Shown here in pieces: positions 7,569-17,866 of a DNA stretch of 44,226 bases (its first letter is position 1; the number at the start of each line of letters is the position of its first letter). Both the position numbers and the translations under genes were made by a program. The notes beneath the pieces are model-generated. The model was not told the origin of the DNA, searched no databases, and saw nothing but the letters and a program-made list of their open reading frames with translations. Origin of the DNA: Candidatus Cryptobacteroides intestinigallinarum. Its GTDB lineage: Bacteria > Bacteroidota > Bacteroidia > Bacteroidales > UBA932. The stretch lies in the NCBI GenBank assembly GCA_017694785.1, contig JADIMK010000079.1:1-44226 (forward strand), in the 5' to 3' direction.

Positions 7569-8954
7569 TCAGTCCTTGTCCTTGAACTTACCGTACCAGG
7601 CATCCCTTCTGAAAACGCAGTTCCTGAACATAGGGTCAATCACTATATAGGTAATCCCTATTTTCTCATTTATGAAACTGTCGATGGCTTCCATCGATTT
7701 CTGCTGTTTCACAAGATTCAGAAGAAGGTCATAGTCTTCATTGAAAGTAGCGGTATGGGCAGGAATTATCTTGTCCACCTTGATGATCTTGTAGACAGTG
7801 TTTCCTGAACGGCCCTCATTGTCAAGGGATTCGAAAGGCTCTGATATCTCTCCTTCCTTTAGGTTCTTTATCGCCGCATAGTCCTGCGGCTTGATCTGGT
7901 CTATCTCGAAATATGAAGAGCCGGTGTTCGGGTCAGACATCTGGCCTCCGTTGGTCTTTGTGGCCGGATCCTCAGAATAGAATCTGGCTGCAAGGTCAAA
8001 TGTGACGGCACCGTTGTTAAGCTCTGTCTTGAGGCTGTCCAGAATCCTGAAGGCCCGCTCACGGTCTTCTGAAGTATATTCAGGCTTGAGGAGAATATGC
8101 CTGGCATTGAACATGTCTCCCTTCTTCTCAAGGACTTCAATGAGATGGAACCCGTCAGGAGTCTCGACAATCTGGGAAACGATCCCCGGCTTGAGTGCCA
8201 TGGCCGCATCGGAAAACGCCGGCCAGAATATGGACTTTGAAGCCATGCCGAGCTCTCCGCCACGCATGGCGCTTCCCGGATCCTGAGAATATATGCGGGC
8301 CAGTGTAGAAAACTTCTCCCCGTTGATGATACGTTCCCTGATGGCAAGCAGTCTCTCCTTGACCGCCATGTTGGCTGCCTCCCTGTCCGGATATATACAT
8401 ATCTGGCTGAGCTGATACTTCTCCGGGACGACAGGCAGATCCTCAGCGGCAAGGGTATCCAGGAACTGCTGCACCTCATAAGGAGTGATTTCAGGAATAT
8501 CAGACATTATGTTGCTCTGCATCTGCTGGGTAAGGCTCTGGTCTTCCAGAGTCTTGCGCCACTCCTGGCGGAGCTTGTACATAGGCTTTCCGAAATAAGC
8601 CTCGACAGCATCATCTCCTCCGAAACGGGTGCGGATCATGTCTATCCTGTTGTTCAGCTCACCCTCAACCATGTCATTATTCACAGACAGTGAATCCAGC
8701 CTTGCCTGCATCAGGAAAAGCTTTGATTCCATCATCTGCTCCAGGATCTCACATCTCATGTTCCTGTCGGAAGCCAGGCCCTGGGCATTCATCACCTGGA
8801 CCTCTTCCTCAAGCTGGGATATTGAGATCATCTCATTTCCGACTACCGCTATAGACTTGTCAATGAGTCCGTCGCTGTATTTCTGGGCATTGAGCAATGC
8901 GGATGGCAGGATAACTGCCGCAACCAAGGCGATTGCCCTTGTCATCTTTTTCAT
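7569..8954 (-). CDS. surA: SurA-type periplasmic peptidyl-prolyl isomerase
   Basis: This 461-residue periplasmic chaperone for outer-membrane proteins has a signal peptide (MKKMTRAIALVAAVILPSALLNAQ) and an N-terminal SurA_N-like helical domain (about 30-170). Two parvulin (PpiC) domains follow. The first is at about 180-281 and contains RGGELGMASKSIFWPAF. The second is at about 284-395 and contains ARHILLKPEY and NGGQMSD. This is the standard SurA architecture. It starts 8 bases after the upstream lipoprotein gene and precedes the OstA-like gene, so folding factors and an LPS-transport protein are probably made from one transcript. Assignment as SurA rather than another two-parvulin PPIase rests on architecture and context. 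Confidence 0.85.
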   Translation of the reverse strand: MKKMTRAIALVAAVILPSALLNAQKYSDGLIDKSIAVVGNEMISISQLEEEVQVMNAQGLASDRNMRCEILEQMMESKLFLMQARLDSLSVNNDMVEGELNNRIDMIRTRFGGDDAVEAYFGKPMYKLRQEWRKTLEDQSLTQQMQSNIMSDIPEITPYEVQQFLDTLAAEDLPVVPEKYQLSQICIYPDREAANMAVKERLLAIRERIINGEKFSTLARIYSQDPGSAMRGGELGMASKSIFWPAFSDAAMALKPGIVSQIVETPDGFHLIEVLEKKGDMFNARHILLKPEYTSEDRERAFRILDSLKTELNNGAVTFDLAARFYSEDPATKTNGGQMSDPNTGSSYFEIDQIKPQDYAAIKNLKEGEISEPFESLDNEGRSGNTVYKIIKVDKIIPAHTATFNEDYDLLLNLVKQQKSMEAIDSFINEKIGITYIVIDPMFRNCVFRRDAWYGKFKDKD

Positions 8955-8962
8955 AATATCTG

Positions 8963-9823
8963 CTAAAATACTTTAAATCTTCCCTTGTCGCGGGCGTCTG
9001 TAAGCAAGTCCCGTTCCAAATCAGATACAAGAGTCTGTTTTCTGACACTGATTATGATGTTGCGGATCCTCTCATGGCAGTAGTCCACCGGAGCGATCTC
9101 ACCTGCCTGGATGAAATCTGCAATAAACGCGACATTAGTCTTGCCATAGCTGTCTTCCGTCTGTATGAACCCGTTTTTCATGGAAGAAAGCAGCTCTGCA
9201 TAGTCGACACCGAATTCTCTTGAAAGAGAGACCATATCAATCCACTTGTCCCCGAAATCAGTATATTTCACAGCTGAAAAATATGAAAGGCTGTCGGCAT
9301 ATGCCAGATCCTCAATAGAAGAAGAGGACATCTTCTTCCTTATGACACCGAGATTCGGAGAATCCGATGCAATCCTGAGGAACCTTGCCTTTACAACAGG
9401 TACTTCAAGGACAAAATTCTCTATATGGTCTTGGTAATACTCGTCAATCTGGTCATCTGACACCAGAGTATCAAGTCTCTCATTGATATAGCGCTGCTCA
9501 TACCTGTATTTCAGGAGTGAGCGGCGGTAATCTTCAAGTTCTGAAGTCACATCAAGCTCTTCCTTTGAAAGCTGGCTTTCCGCTATGTCAAGGAAGATAA
9601 GGTCAGAAGCCCATGAATTGATATACTGCAAAGCCAGCCTGAGGCTGTCTTCATCAGAAGCTCCGTCTGGTATAAGCGAGGAGACATCGCCCCTGTAAAG
9701 GCGATGACGCCCAACTTCAGCCACGACATCATCGTCGTGAAGAAGAGAGGAAATCGCCCGGCATGACGACAGCGTCAGCAAGGCGATTCCACATATAAGT
9801 ATTTTACGGAGCGTATCCTTCAT
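8963..9823 (-). CDS. SurA_N-like lipoprotein chaperone without a parvulin domain
   Basis: This is a 286-residue predicted lipoprotein: the signal sequence ends in LSSC with Cys21 as the lipidation site. After it comes a pattern typical of SurA/PpiC N-terminal domains: VVAEVGRHRLYRGDV near the mature N terminus, then long helices. The PPIase active-site region is not recognisable; the middle and C-terminal part does not show the GG or HIL-type motifs. It is therefore probably a holdase-type periplasmic chaperone rather than an isomerase. It sits between guaB (9 bases) and surA (8 bases) in one operon. The function is inferred from this context. Confidence 0.7.
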   Translation of the reverse strand: MKDTLRKILICGIALLTLSSCRAISSLLHDDDVVAEVGRHRLYRGDVSSLIPDGASDEDSLRLALQYINSWASDLIFLDIAESQLSKEELDVTSELEDYRRSLLKYRYEQRYINERLDTLVSDDQIDEYYQDHIENFVLEVPVVKARFLRIASDSPNLGVIRKKMSSSSIEDLAYADSLSYFSAVKYTDFGDKWIDMVSLSREFGVDYAELLSSMKNGFIQTEDSYGKTNVAFIADFIQAGEIAPVDYCHERIRNIIISVRKQTLVSDLERDLLTDARDKGRFKVF

Positions 9824-9832
9824 CAGATTGCT

Positions 9833-11335
<1,503 letters not shown>

Positions 11336-11427
11336 TTATCTCAATAATTCTAATTTTTTTATATCAGCAATACATTTTTTTGTATTTCCAGGAATCATTG
11401 GTAACCGTAGGGAAAACGACTCCGTCT

Positions 11428-12420
11428 TCAGGGATGGAAAAGCCGCCCCTGCCATGTATTCCTCTGCTCAAGCCGGTTGTCCAGGAGATTGAGCAGTCCG
11501 GCGTTGCGGATAAGACCCCATGGAGTCTCATTGACAAAACGCGGAGGCACTTCCCCTGCGAACCGTTCTATATATATGTCAGGACGAAGGCGCTCAAGGA
11601 TATCTACGAAGAAATCCAGATAACCGTCCAGAGTAAATTTTACGAAATCATCCGGACAGGCAGCATATTCCTTTTCCATCCTTGTCCCTTTGACAATCTG
11701 GAGCTGATGGAATTTGAGCGACTTCAGAGGCAGTTCATTTATCATGGATACCTCCTCCAGCATCATGGCCCTGTCTTCACCAGGAAGCCCAAGTATAAAA
11801 TGGGCGCCTGTATCTATCCCTCTTCCGGCCGTCATCTCCACAGCACGGCGGGCGCACGCGAAATCATGGCCCCTGTTTATCCTCATAAGAGTCTTGTCGT
11901 AGCAGGATTCTATACCATATTCTATAGTCACAATAGGTGCACTGATTCTCCTGCCGCCTATTTCCCTGCTCCAGTCCAAGAGCTCTTTCCCATCCTTCAG
12001 GGAAGAAAGCCAGTCCAGCTTCTCCTCGTCGACGCAGTCAGGTCTGGTGCCTATGACTATACCTGCGACTGACGGATGGGACAAGGCCTCCAGATACAGT
12101 GTCTTCAGCCGGGAAAGCGGAGCATAGGTATTTGAGAATGACTGGAAATAGGCGAGATAATGCCGCGCATTGCGGTATCTGACCCGATGGAATTCAATTC
12201 CTTCATCTATCTGTTCGGATATCGGCTTGCCAGGGCAGCTGTATGACGGATGGAAGGCGGCATTATCACAATAGGTGCATCCCCCGCGTCCGACCTTGCC
12301 GTCCCTGTTCGGGCATGTGAAGCCGGCATCAATCACCACCTTCTGAAGACGTTCCCCATATGTACGTCTGAAATATCCTACAAATGAATTGTACCTCCTG
12401 TTGTCTGCAAAAGTAAGCAT
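11428..12420 (-). CDS. TIGR01212/YhcC-family radical SAM protein
   Basis: This 330-residue radical SAM enzyme has its [4Fe-4S] ligands in C36-x11-C48-x2-C51 (TCPNRDGKVGRGGCTYCDN), the spacing seen in the YhcC family rather than the usual CxxxCxxC. Other family-like stretches are FQSFSNTYAP, GIVIGTRPDCVDEEKL, VTIEYGIES and HFILGLPGE. The biochemical role of the family is not well established, and I do not assign a reaction. A longer frame begins at 12453, but that position falls inside a -7 promoter motif. The ATG at 12420 gives the start MLTFADNRRYNSF. The gene is divergent from mscL. Confidence 0.85.
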   Translation of the reverse strand: MLTFADNRRYNSFVGYFRRTYGERLQKVVIDAGFTCPNRDGKVGRGGCTYCDNAAFHPSYSCPGKPISEQIDEGIEFHRVRYRNARHYLAYFQSFSNTYAPLSRLKTLYLEALSHPSVAGIVIGTRPDCVDEEKLDWLSSLKDGKELLDWSREIGGRRISAPIVTIEYGIESCYDKTLMRINRGHDFACARRAVEMTAGRGIDTGAHFILGLPGEDRAMMLEEVSMINELPLKSLKFHQLQIVKGTRMEKEYAACPDDFVKFTLDGYLDFFVDILERLRPDIYIERFAGEVPPRFVNETPWGLIRNAGLLNLLDNRLEQRNTWQGRLFHP

Positions 12421-12450
12421 CCTGACAAATTGTAATAAACGGAACGGGCA

Positions 12451-12458
12451 CAAAGGTA
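12451..12458 (-). promoter_or_regulatory. -7 promoter box for the radical SAM gene
   Basis: TACCTTTG on the minus strand fits TAnnTTTG and lies 30 bases before the chosen ATG. A matching -33 element is not obvious. Confidence 0.5.
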
Positions 12459-12520
12459 GTCAAAAGGGCCGAAACAGCATACCGCTCCATGCTTTTCCAT
12501 CATATTTTATTTATTATGAT

Positions 12521-12528
12521 TAAATTTG
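12521..12528 (+). promoter_or_regulatory. Candidate -7 box for mscL
   Basis: TAAATTTG fits TAnnTTTG and is followed 79 bases later by the mscL ATG. A TTTTCC at 12493-12498 is the only -33-like element, so support is moderate. The divergent interval 12421-12607 contains no gene. Confidence 0.4.
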
Positions 12529-12607
12529 GAAATTTAACAGAGACGGCGTGGTCCTATCTGCCGGGAAACGGCATGCGGACCGGCCGCATATAATTCTTTA
12601 CATACAT

Positions 12608-13045
12608 ATGAAACTTCTGAATGAATTCAAGACATTTGCCATGAGAGGCAATGTCATCGACATGGCTGTCGGTGTAATCATCGGCGGAGCCTTCGGTAAA
12701 ATCGTAAGTTCTCTCGTAAATGATGTGATAATGCCTCCTATAGGGGTTCTGGTCGGAGGTGTTGACTTCAAGGATCTTGCGATCACTATAAAGAAGGCTG
12801 TAGTAGATGCCAACGGAGTAGAGACGGCTCCGGCTGTGACACTCAACTACGGCATGTTCCTCCAGAACACATTTGACTTCCTGATAATCGCATTCGTGAT
12901 ATTCCTGATGATAAAAGGTCTGAATGCCCTGATGAAGAAGAAAGAAGCTGCTCCGGCACCGGCTCCGTCAAAGCCACAGCCTACCGAAGATCAGAAGCTT
13001 CTTGCGGAGATCAGGGATCTGCTGAAAGAAGGAAAAGGGAAATAA
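12608..13045 (+). CDS. mscL: Large-conductance mechanosensitive channel
   Basis: MscL opens under membrane tension to release solutes during hypo-osmotic shock; it is a homopentamer in the inner membrane. The 145-residue product starts [33 protein letters not shown], the classic amphipathic N-terminal helix plus TM1. TM2 ([16 protein letters not shown]) is at about 90-108, and a charged C-terminal helix follows a proline/alanine linker ([10 protein letters not shown]). An in-frame upstream ATG at 12548 would add 20 non-conserved residues, so the start is placed at 12608. It is followed 19 bases later by the NlpC/P60 gene in the same direction. Confidence 0.96.
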   Translation: MKLLNEFKTFAMRGNVIDMAVGVIIGGAFGKIVSSLVNDVIMPPIGVLVGGVDFKDLAITIKKAVVDANGVETAPAVTLNYGMFLQNTFDFLIIAFVIFLMIKGLNALMKKKEAAPAPAPSKPQPTEDQKLLAEIRDLLKEGKGK

Positions 13046-13064
13046 AGATTCCGGGACAAAGAAA

Positions 13065-14297
13065 ATGAATATGAAACTTACAATGGCAGCGGCCTCGGCA
13101 AGACTAGCTGCAGTATTATTGCTGTCCGTATGCGTCCCGGCAGGTATGCAGGCACAGGAAAACAGCTCGGATCAGCTTACCGCCGGCTCCGTTTCAGAAG
13201 AAAGATATGCCGTGACAGACTTTTCAGCAAATTTCCTCAGGGAAGAACCTGACTTTGCAGCGGAGCTCGGCAACCAGCTCCTTATGGGCACGCCTGTGGA
13301 GATAACGGCTGAAACATCATACTGGAGGCAGGTACAAAGCCCGGATCCATACAAGGCATGGTGTCTTGACATGGGACTAGTCGAGATGGACAAGGATCAG
13401 CTCATGGCATATATCGCAGCACCAAAGTACATCTGTACGGCATTCTACAGCCATGTCCTGTCAGCCCCTGACGAGAAGTCGGATCCTGTATCGGACCTGG
13501 TCTGCGGGGACCTGCTGCTCAGCTGCGATCCTGAGAACTCTATATTCTCCGTTACAGACGACATTCCTGAGACTGCCAGAGAAAAGACCATCGACAGGAG
13601 AGACACCAGTGGCAAAAGAATTGCCAGAAGCTGGAAACACAGGGCATCCGGAGAATATCTTGACGTCTGGCTTCCGTCCGGAATCCATGGCTACGTCAAG
13701 GCCACAGACATCGAGCCGTTTGCAAAATGGGCCATGACAAGGACACCGGATGCAAGACACATCCTTGCCCAGGCAGCTGGATTCGCAGGTGTACCTTACC
13801 AATGGGGAGGAACATCGTCCAAAGGAGTCGACTGCAGCGGATTCACCAGGATGGTCTGGTTCATGAACGGCATCCTCCTACCAAGAAACGCTTCACAGCA
13901 GGCCAGATGCGGAGAAGAAGTCACCGTGGAAATGAGGACGGACTCACTTGCTCTCTGCGGAGCTCTGCCGGAGGAAGAAATGAAAGAAGAAATGCTCAGA
14001 CGGACAGCCTGTCTTGAAAGCGGCGACCTGATATTCTTCGGGACTCCAGCCACTCCCGGACAAGGGCAGGATGGGAAAGGAGCAAGAATAAGCCATGTAG
14101 GGATATACATAGGCGGAGGCCGGTTCATACATGCCTCGAGGAAGGTCCGGTACAGCTCTCTCATACCAGGGGATCCCGACTATTATGACCTGTCATGGAA
14201 AATGATAGCGGCAAGGCGGATAATAGGACAGGAAGACAAAGGCAACGGAGTGATTTCCATATTGTCCAGCCCGGCATACTTTATCCAGGAATTTTAG
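13065..14297 (+). CDS. Secreted NlpC/P60 family cell-wall hydrolase with SH3-like region
   Basis: This 410-residue exported protein has a signal peptide (about residues 1-30, ending near MQAQE). Next come two SH3-like segments at about 45-225, with the phrase QVQSPDPYKAWCLDMGLVE in the first. The C-terminal NlpC/P60 domain carries the catalytic Cys near residue 257 (GVDCSGFTRMVWF) and a His near 344 (SHVGIYIGGG), with FIHAS after it. Such enzymes cut peptide stems of peptidoglycan, usually between D-Glu and the diamino acid. An acidic insertion (EVTVEMRTDSLALCGALPEEEMKEE) interrupts the domain between Cys and His. It lies 19 bases after mscL, so cotranscription is possible. Confidence 0.88.
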   Translation: MNMKLTMAAASARLAAVLLLSVCVPAGMQAQENSSDQLTAGSVSEERYAVTDFSANFLREEPDFAAELGNQLLMGTPVEITAETSYWRQVQSPDPYKAWCLDMGLVEMDKDQLMAYIAAPKYICTAFYSHVLSAPDEKSDPVSDLVCGDLLLSCDPENSIFSVTDDIPETAREKTIDRRDTSGKRIARSWKHRASGEYLDVWLPSGIHGYVKATDIEPFAKWAMTRTPDARHILAQAAGFAGVPYQWGGTSSKGVDCSGFTRMVWFMNGILLPRNASQQARCGEEVTVEMRTDSLALCGALPEEEMKEEMLRRTACLESGDLIFFGTPATPGQGQDGKGARISHVGIYIGGGRFIHASRKVRYSSLIPGDPDYYDLSWKMIAARRIIGQEDKGNGVISILSSPAYFIQEF

Positions 14298-14305
14298 TAT
14301 ATTTG
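14298..14305 (+). promoter_or_regulatory. -7 promoter box for the small conserved protein
   Basis: TATATTTG, followed by CA, begins right after the stop codon of the NlpC/P60 gene and lies 42 bases before the next ATG. No clear -33 TTG is at the usual distance. Confidence 0.5.
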
Positions 14306-14347
14306 CACCCTGACAACAGAAATCAACATTTTAACAAATATTTTATC

Positions 14348-14668
14348 ATGAATCTCAGAGACATCAAAAAGGACATCGAATATTTCATCGGTGAATTCAT
14401 CGATGACTGCTCACTGTTCGTTACCCTCAACCCGGGCAAGGACTCAGAAGAAGTATACAAGATAATCGATGCTTCAGTAGACCTCTACAACGATCTCAAG
14501 GACAAGATCTATCAGGCACCTAAGGCACAGAGGGCAAAGAAAGAGAAACTTTCCCGCAAGAACAGGCCGGCACTTGCTCCGTACTACAACGGCATCCGCA
14601 AGGAAATGCTTGAGAAGCTTGACGAGCTCAGCGAAAGGCTCAGCGACGCCATCACAAAGCAGGCCTGA
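14348..14668 (+). CDS. Small conserved hypothetical protein
   Basis: The 106-residue product starts MNLRDIKKDIEYFIGEFIDDCSLF. It is helical, highly charged, cytosolic (no signal or membrane segment) and ends in a likely coiled-coil helix (RKEMLEKLDELSERLSDAITKQA). A longer frame opening at 14195 overlaps the preceding gene. The promoter box at 14298 and the ATG at 14348 indicate the shorter product. I do not recognise a functional family. It is transcribed alone and followed by a strong hairpin terminator. Confidence 0.75.
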   Translation: MNLRDIKKDIEYFIGEFIDDCSLFVTLNPGKDSEEVYKIIDASVDLYNDLKDKIYQAPKAQRAKKEKLSRKNRPALAPYYNGIRKEMLEKLDELSERLSDAITKQA

Positions 14669-14694
14669 CGTAGGTCACTGTCAAAAGGATACTG

Positions 14695-14740
14695 AAAGGA
14701 CTGTCTATGCAGCATATGTCTGCCGGACAGTCCTTTTGTC
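14695..14740 (+). terminator. Hairpin terminator after the small conserved gene
   Basis: Perfect 11-base arms AAAGGACTGTC (14695-14705) and GACAGTCCTTT (14726-14736) enclose a 20-base loop and end in a short T-run. It separates the small gene from the fucosidase gene. Confidence 0.75.
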
Positions 14741-14821
14741 GTTGACATGGCATGCTTCTCCACGGTACCGGTCATGCCAGACGGCAAACGGCCACACAAG
14801 ACACATGAAACAACCGATAAG

Positions 14822-16624
14822 ATGAGACCAGAATATACACTTGCGGCCATATGCGCCTTTGCTCTCGCAACAGGATGCAGCCGCACCCAGCCTCCGGCTC
14901 CTTACGGAGCCATTCCTAGCCCAGCCCAAGTTGAATGGCAGAAGATGGAAACAAACATGTTCGTCCATTTCGGGCCGAACACCTTCACCTCCGCCGAATG
15001 GGGTGACGGGACAGAAAGCGCAGACATATTCAACCCTACAGCCCTTGACTGCCGCCAATGGGCCGCAATCGCCAAGGCAGCAGGTATGAAAGGAATAATA
15101 ATCACAGCAAAGCACCATGACGGCTTCTGCCTATGGCCGAATCCGGCAAGCAGCCATACGGTCGCCCAGAGTTCATGGCGAGACGGGAAAGGCGATGTCC
15201 TCAAGGATCTTTCCGAGGCGTGCCGCGAATACGGGCTGAAATTCGGAGTATATATATCGCCGTGGGACAGGAACGATCCGTCCTATGGAAGCGATGAATA
15301 CAACGACGTGTTCTGCCGCACTCTGGAGAGTGCACTCGGCAGCTACGGCGAAGTCTTCGAACAATGGTTTGACGGAGCCTGCGGAGAAGGCCCAAACGGG
15401 AAAAGACAGGTCTACAACTGGGACAAATTCCACAACACTGTATATAGCCTCCAGCCCGATGCTGTGATTTTCAGCGATATCGGACCTGGATGCCGCTGGA
15501 TCGGCAACGAAAGGGGCATCGCAGGAGAGACCTGCTGGTCCAGACTTGACACTGAGGGATTTGTCCCAGGAGGAAATCTCAATAGGGACACTCTCAGCTG
15601 CGGCAATGTCCATGGCCATGCCTGGGTCCCGGGAGAAGCCGATGTTTCGATACGCCCGGGATGGTTCTACCGGGCATCGGAAGACGACAAGGTAAAGACC
15701 CTTGACCAGCTCCTTGAGATATACTATGGCAGTGTGGGCCGGAATTCTCTGCTTCTGCTGAATGTGCCTCCGGACAAGAGAGGACTCATCCACTCCGCCG
15801 ATTCACTCAGGCTCATGGAATTCAGGGCTGCGCTGGAAAGCATCTTCTCAAAGAATCTTGCTGAAGGATCACGGGCCGAAGCCAGCTGTACAAGAGGTGG
15901 ATCAAGAAGATTTTCCGCCGGGAGGATGCTTGACGGAGACTACGATACATACTGGGCCACAGATGACGGCATAGACACAGCTACGGTAACAGTCATCCTT
16001 CCGGAAACCAGGACATTCAACAGGGTGATGCTCCAGGAATATATTCCGCTCGGACAGAGAATCGCTGCATTCAGCATTGAAGCAAGGGTCACTTCCGGAG
16101 TTTGGGAACAGATCGCCGAAGGAACCACAATAGGATACAAGAGGATACTGCTCACAGCCCGCACCACCGCCGATGCCGTAAGAATCAGGATCGAAAAATC
16201 ATATGCCTGTCCTCTCCTCAACGGATTCGGTCTTTATCTTGACGACGTGATGTACGGCGGAGCAGCATCCCAGGATAGCACTTCCAGCGCTGCTGACATG
16301 CAGAAGAAGCCTATCATATCGGTGAAGGCTTCAGATCCTTATATCATTGACCTCGGGAAGGCAGAGACAGCAAGAGGATTCTTCTACGAGCCCGGAGATC
16401 CGGCCAAGGACGGATGCCTCATAACTTTCAGCCTTGAGACAAGCCTAGACGGGAAGACATGGAGCAAAGTTTTTGAAGACAAGATGTTTGACAATATAGT
16501 AAACAATCCTGTCCGACAGGAAATCATGTTTGTCGGGCCGATAGAGACAAGATACCTGAGGATAATCCCTGGGAGGACAAGTCTTCAGGACAGATACGGA
16601 ATTGCGGACCTGGGTATCCTCTGA
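14822..16624 (+). CDS. Alpha-L-fucosidase-like GH29 lipoprotein with C-terminal discoidin/CBM32 regions
   Basis: This 600-residue predicted lipoprotein starts MRPEYTLAAICAFALATGC with Cys19 as the lipidation site. The GH29 catalytic barrel (about 40-340) has family-like motifs: MFVHFGPNTF, ITAKHHDGFCLWP, FGVYISPWDRN and EQWFDGACG. In the last, Asp near 184 is the expected nucleophile. After it come two F5/8-type-C-like beta-sandwich regions (about 355-490 and 500-600). Such enzymes release terminal fucose from host or plant glycans; subfamily B with linkage-specific activity is likely but not provable here. No SusC/SusD pair or regulator is adjacent, so it is not part of a visible polysaccharide locus. 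The ATG at 14747 would add a hydrophilic leader and lose the lipoprotein signal. Confidence 0.88.
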   Translation: MRPEYTLAAICAFALATGCSRTQPPAPYGAIPSPAQVEWQKMETNMFVHFGPNTFTSAEWGDGTESADIFNPTALDCRQWAAIAKAAGMKGIIITAKHHDGFCLWPNPASSHTVAQSSWRDGKGDVLKDLSEACREYGLKFGVYISPWDRNDPSYGSDEYNDVFCRTLESALGSYGEVFEQWFDGACGEGPNGKRQVYNWDKFHNTVYSLQPDAVIFSDIGPGCRWIGNERGIAGETCWSRLDTEGFVPGGNLNRDTLSCGNVHGHAWVPGEADVSIRPGWFYRASEDDKVKTLDQLLEIYYGSVGRNSLLLLNVPPDKRGLIHSADSLRLMEFRAALESIFSKNLAEGSRAEASCTRGGSRRFSAGRMLDGDYDTYWATDDGIDTATVTVILPETRTFNRVMLQEYIPLGQRIAAFSIEARVTSGVWEQIAEGTTIGYKRILLTARTTADAVRIRIEKSYACPLLNGFGLYLDDVMYGGAASQDSTSSAADMQKKPIISVKASDPYIIDLGKAETARGFFYEPGDPAKDGCLITFSLETSLDGKTWSKVFEDKMFDNIVNNPVRQEIMFVGPIETRYLRIIPGRTSLQDRYGIADLGIL

Positions 16625-16663
16625 CAGGATATCCGGGCCCGCATATTCAAGATAAGACCGTCA

Positions 16664-17731
16664 TCATTTGCCGGCAAGGTGCTTTTCCCATGCCCAGGCA
16701 GAAGCCAGGGTCTGGTCAAGCGTACGTTCAGCCTTCCAGCCGAGCTCCTTCTCTGCAAGTGACGGATCTGCCCAGATGGCTGTGATATCACCTGCCCTGC
16801 GAGGAGTAAACCTGTAGTTGAGCTTCACATTATTCACCTTCTCAAAGGTCTTCACAAGCTCAAGTACAGAGACAGGACGGCCTGTGCCTATATTGAATAT
16901 CTCATAGTCGGATTTCATCTTCTGGTCGACCATTCTCGTCACTGCCGCTACATGAGCCTTGGCAAGGTCGACAATATCGATATAGTCCCTCAGGCATGTG
17001 CCGTCAGGAGTAGGATAGTCATTACCGAAAATGCTCAGACACTCCCTCTTGCCGATGGCTGTCTGTGTGATATAAGGCACAAGATTGTTAGGGACGCCAC
17101 GCGGCAGCTCACCGATAAGAGCGGAAGGATGGGCACCTATAGGGTTGAAATACCTGAGAGCCATCCCTTTGACAGGCCCTAACTTTGCTATGCCAGGCAT
17201 TACTTCAGCACCATAGGCGGCTGTTGCCTTTACAGTGTCCCGGAGTATATCCTCCGAGATCTGCTTCGTATTGCCATACGGAGAGGTTGCCGGCTGACGA
17301 GGAGACTGCTCTGTCACAGGAAGCTTGTCTGTCTCGCCATATACTGTTGCTGAAGATGAGAACAGGACATTGCAGCCGCCATGGTTCTTTGCAGCCTCAA
17401 GGATGTTGAGGAAAGAAAGAAGATTGTTGCGGTAATATTTCAAAGGCTCGGATACAGACTCACCGACTGCCTTGAATGCAGCGAAATGGATCACTGCATC
17501 TATCCTGAATTCAGAGAAAAGCCTGTCTACAGAAGAATACTCGCAGCAGTCTATCTTCTCGAAAGGTATGTCCTGCCTTCCCGTAATCTTCTTGACTCCC
17601 TCGAAACATGTAAGGTCACAATTGGAAAGATTGTCGGCAACGACGACATCATAGCCGGCCTCGATCAGCTCCACAGTCACATGGCTGCCGATATATCCGG
17701 CGCCGCCGGAGACCAAAACTCTTTTATTCAT
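16664..17731 (-). CDS. galE: UDP-glucose 4-epimerase
   Basis: GalE interconverts UDP-glucose and UDP-galactose (Leloir pathway and surface-glycan precursors) using bound NAD. The 355-residue short-chain dehydrogenase fold protein has the Rossmann motif GGAGYIGS at residues 9-16. The catalytic pair lies in SPYGNTKQ (Tyr and Lys near 150 and 154), and ATVYGE, MALRYFNPIGAHPS and CLRDYIDIVDLA also match the family. It is convergent with the fucosidase gene and divergent from dacB. A candidate -7 box lies 59 bases upstream. Confidence 0.95.
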   Translation of the reverse strand: MNKRVLVSGGAGYIGSHVTVELIEAGYDVVVADNLSNCDLTCFEGVKKITGRQDIPFEKIDCCEYSSVDRLFSEFRIDAVIHFAAFKAVGESVSEPLKYYRNNLLSFLNILEAAKNHGGCNVLFSSSATVYGETDKLPVTEQSPRQPATSPYGNTKQISEDILRDTVKATAAYGAEVMPGIAKLGPVKGMALRYFNPIGAHPSALIGELPRGVPNNLVPYITQTAIGKRECLSIFGNDYPTPDGTCLRDYIDIVDLAKAHVAAVTRMVDQKMKSDYEIFNIGTGRPVSVLELVKTFEKVNNVKLNYRFTPRRAGDITAIWADPSLAEKELGWKAERTLDQTLASAWAWEKHLAGK

Positions 17732-17789
17732 GATTGTAAGTATTAAATGATTATCCTACCGATAGGCAATACGATAACGCAATATCATC

Positions 17790-17797
17790 CAAAATTA
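17790..17797 (-). promoter_or_regulatory. Candidate -7 box for galE
   Basis: TAATTTTG on the minus strand fits TAnnTTTG. A TTTTCC about 17 bases further upstream could stand in for the -33 element. It shares the 135-base divergent interval with the dacB promoter. Confidence 0.4.
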
Positions 17798-17841
17798 TAA
17801 ATTTTCATTGTAAAGGAAAAGACAGGAACTGAAAATTTGGA

Positions 17842-17849
17842 TAACTTTG
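17842..17849 (+). promoter_or_regulatory. -7 promoter box for dacB
   Basis: TAACTTTG matches TAnnTTTG and lies 17 bases before the dacB ATG. No canonical -33 was found. Confidence 0.45.
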
Positions 17850-17866
17850 TTATAAATGATCATCTG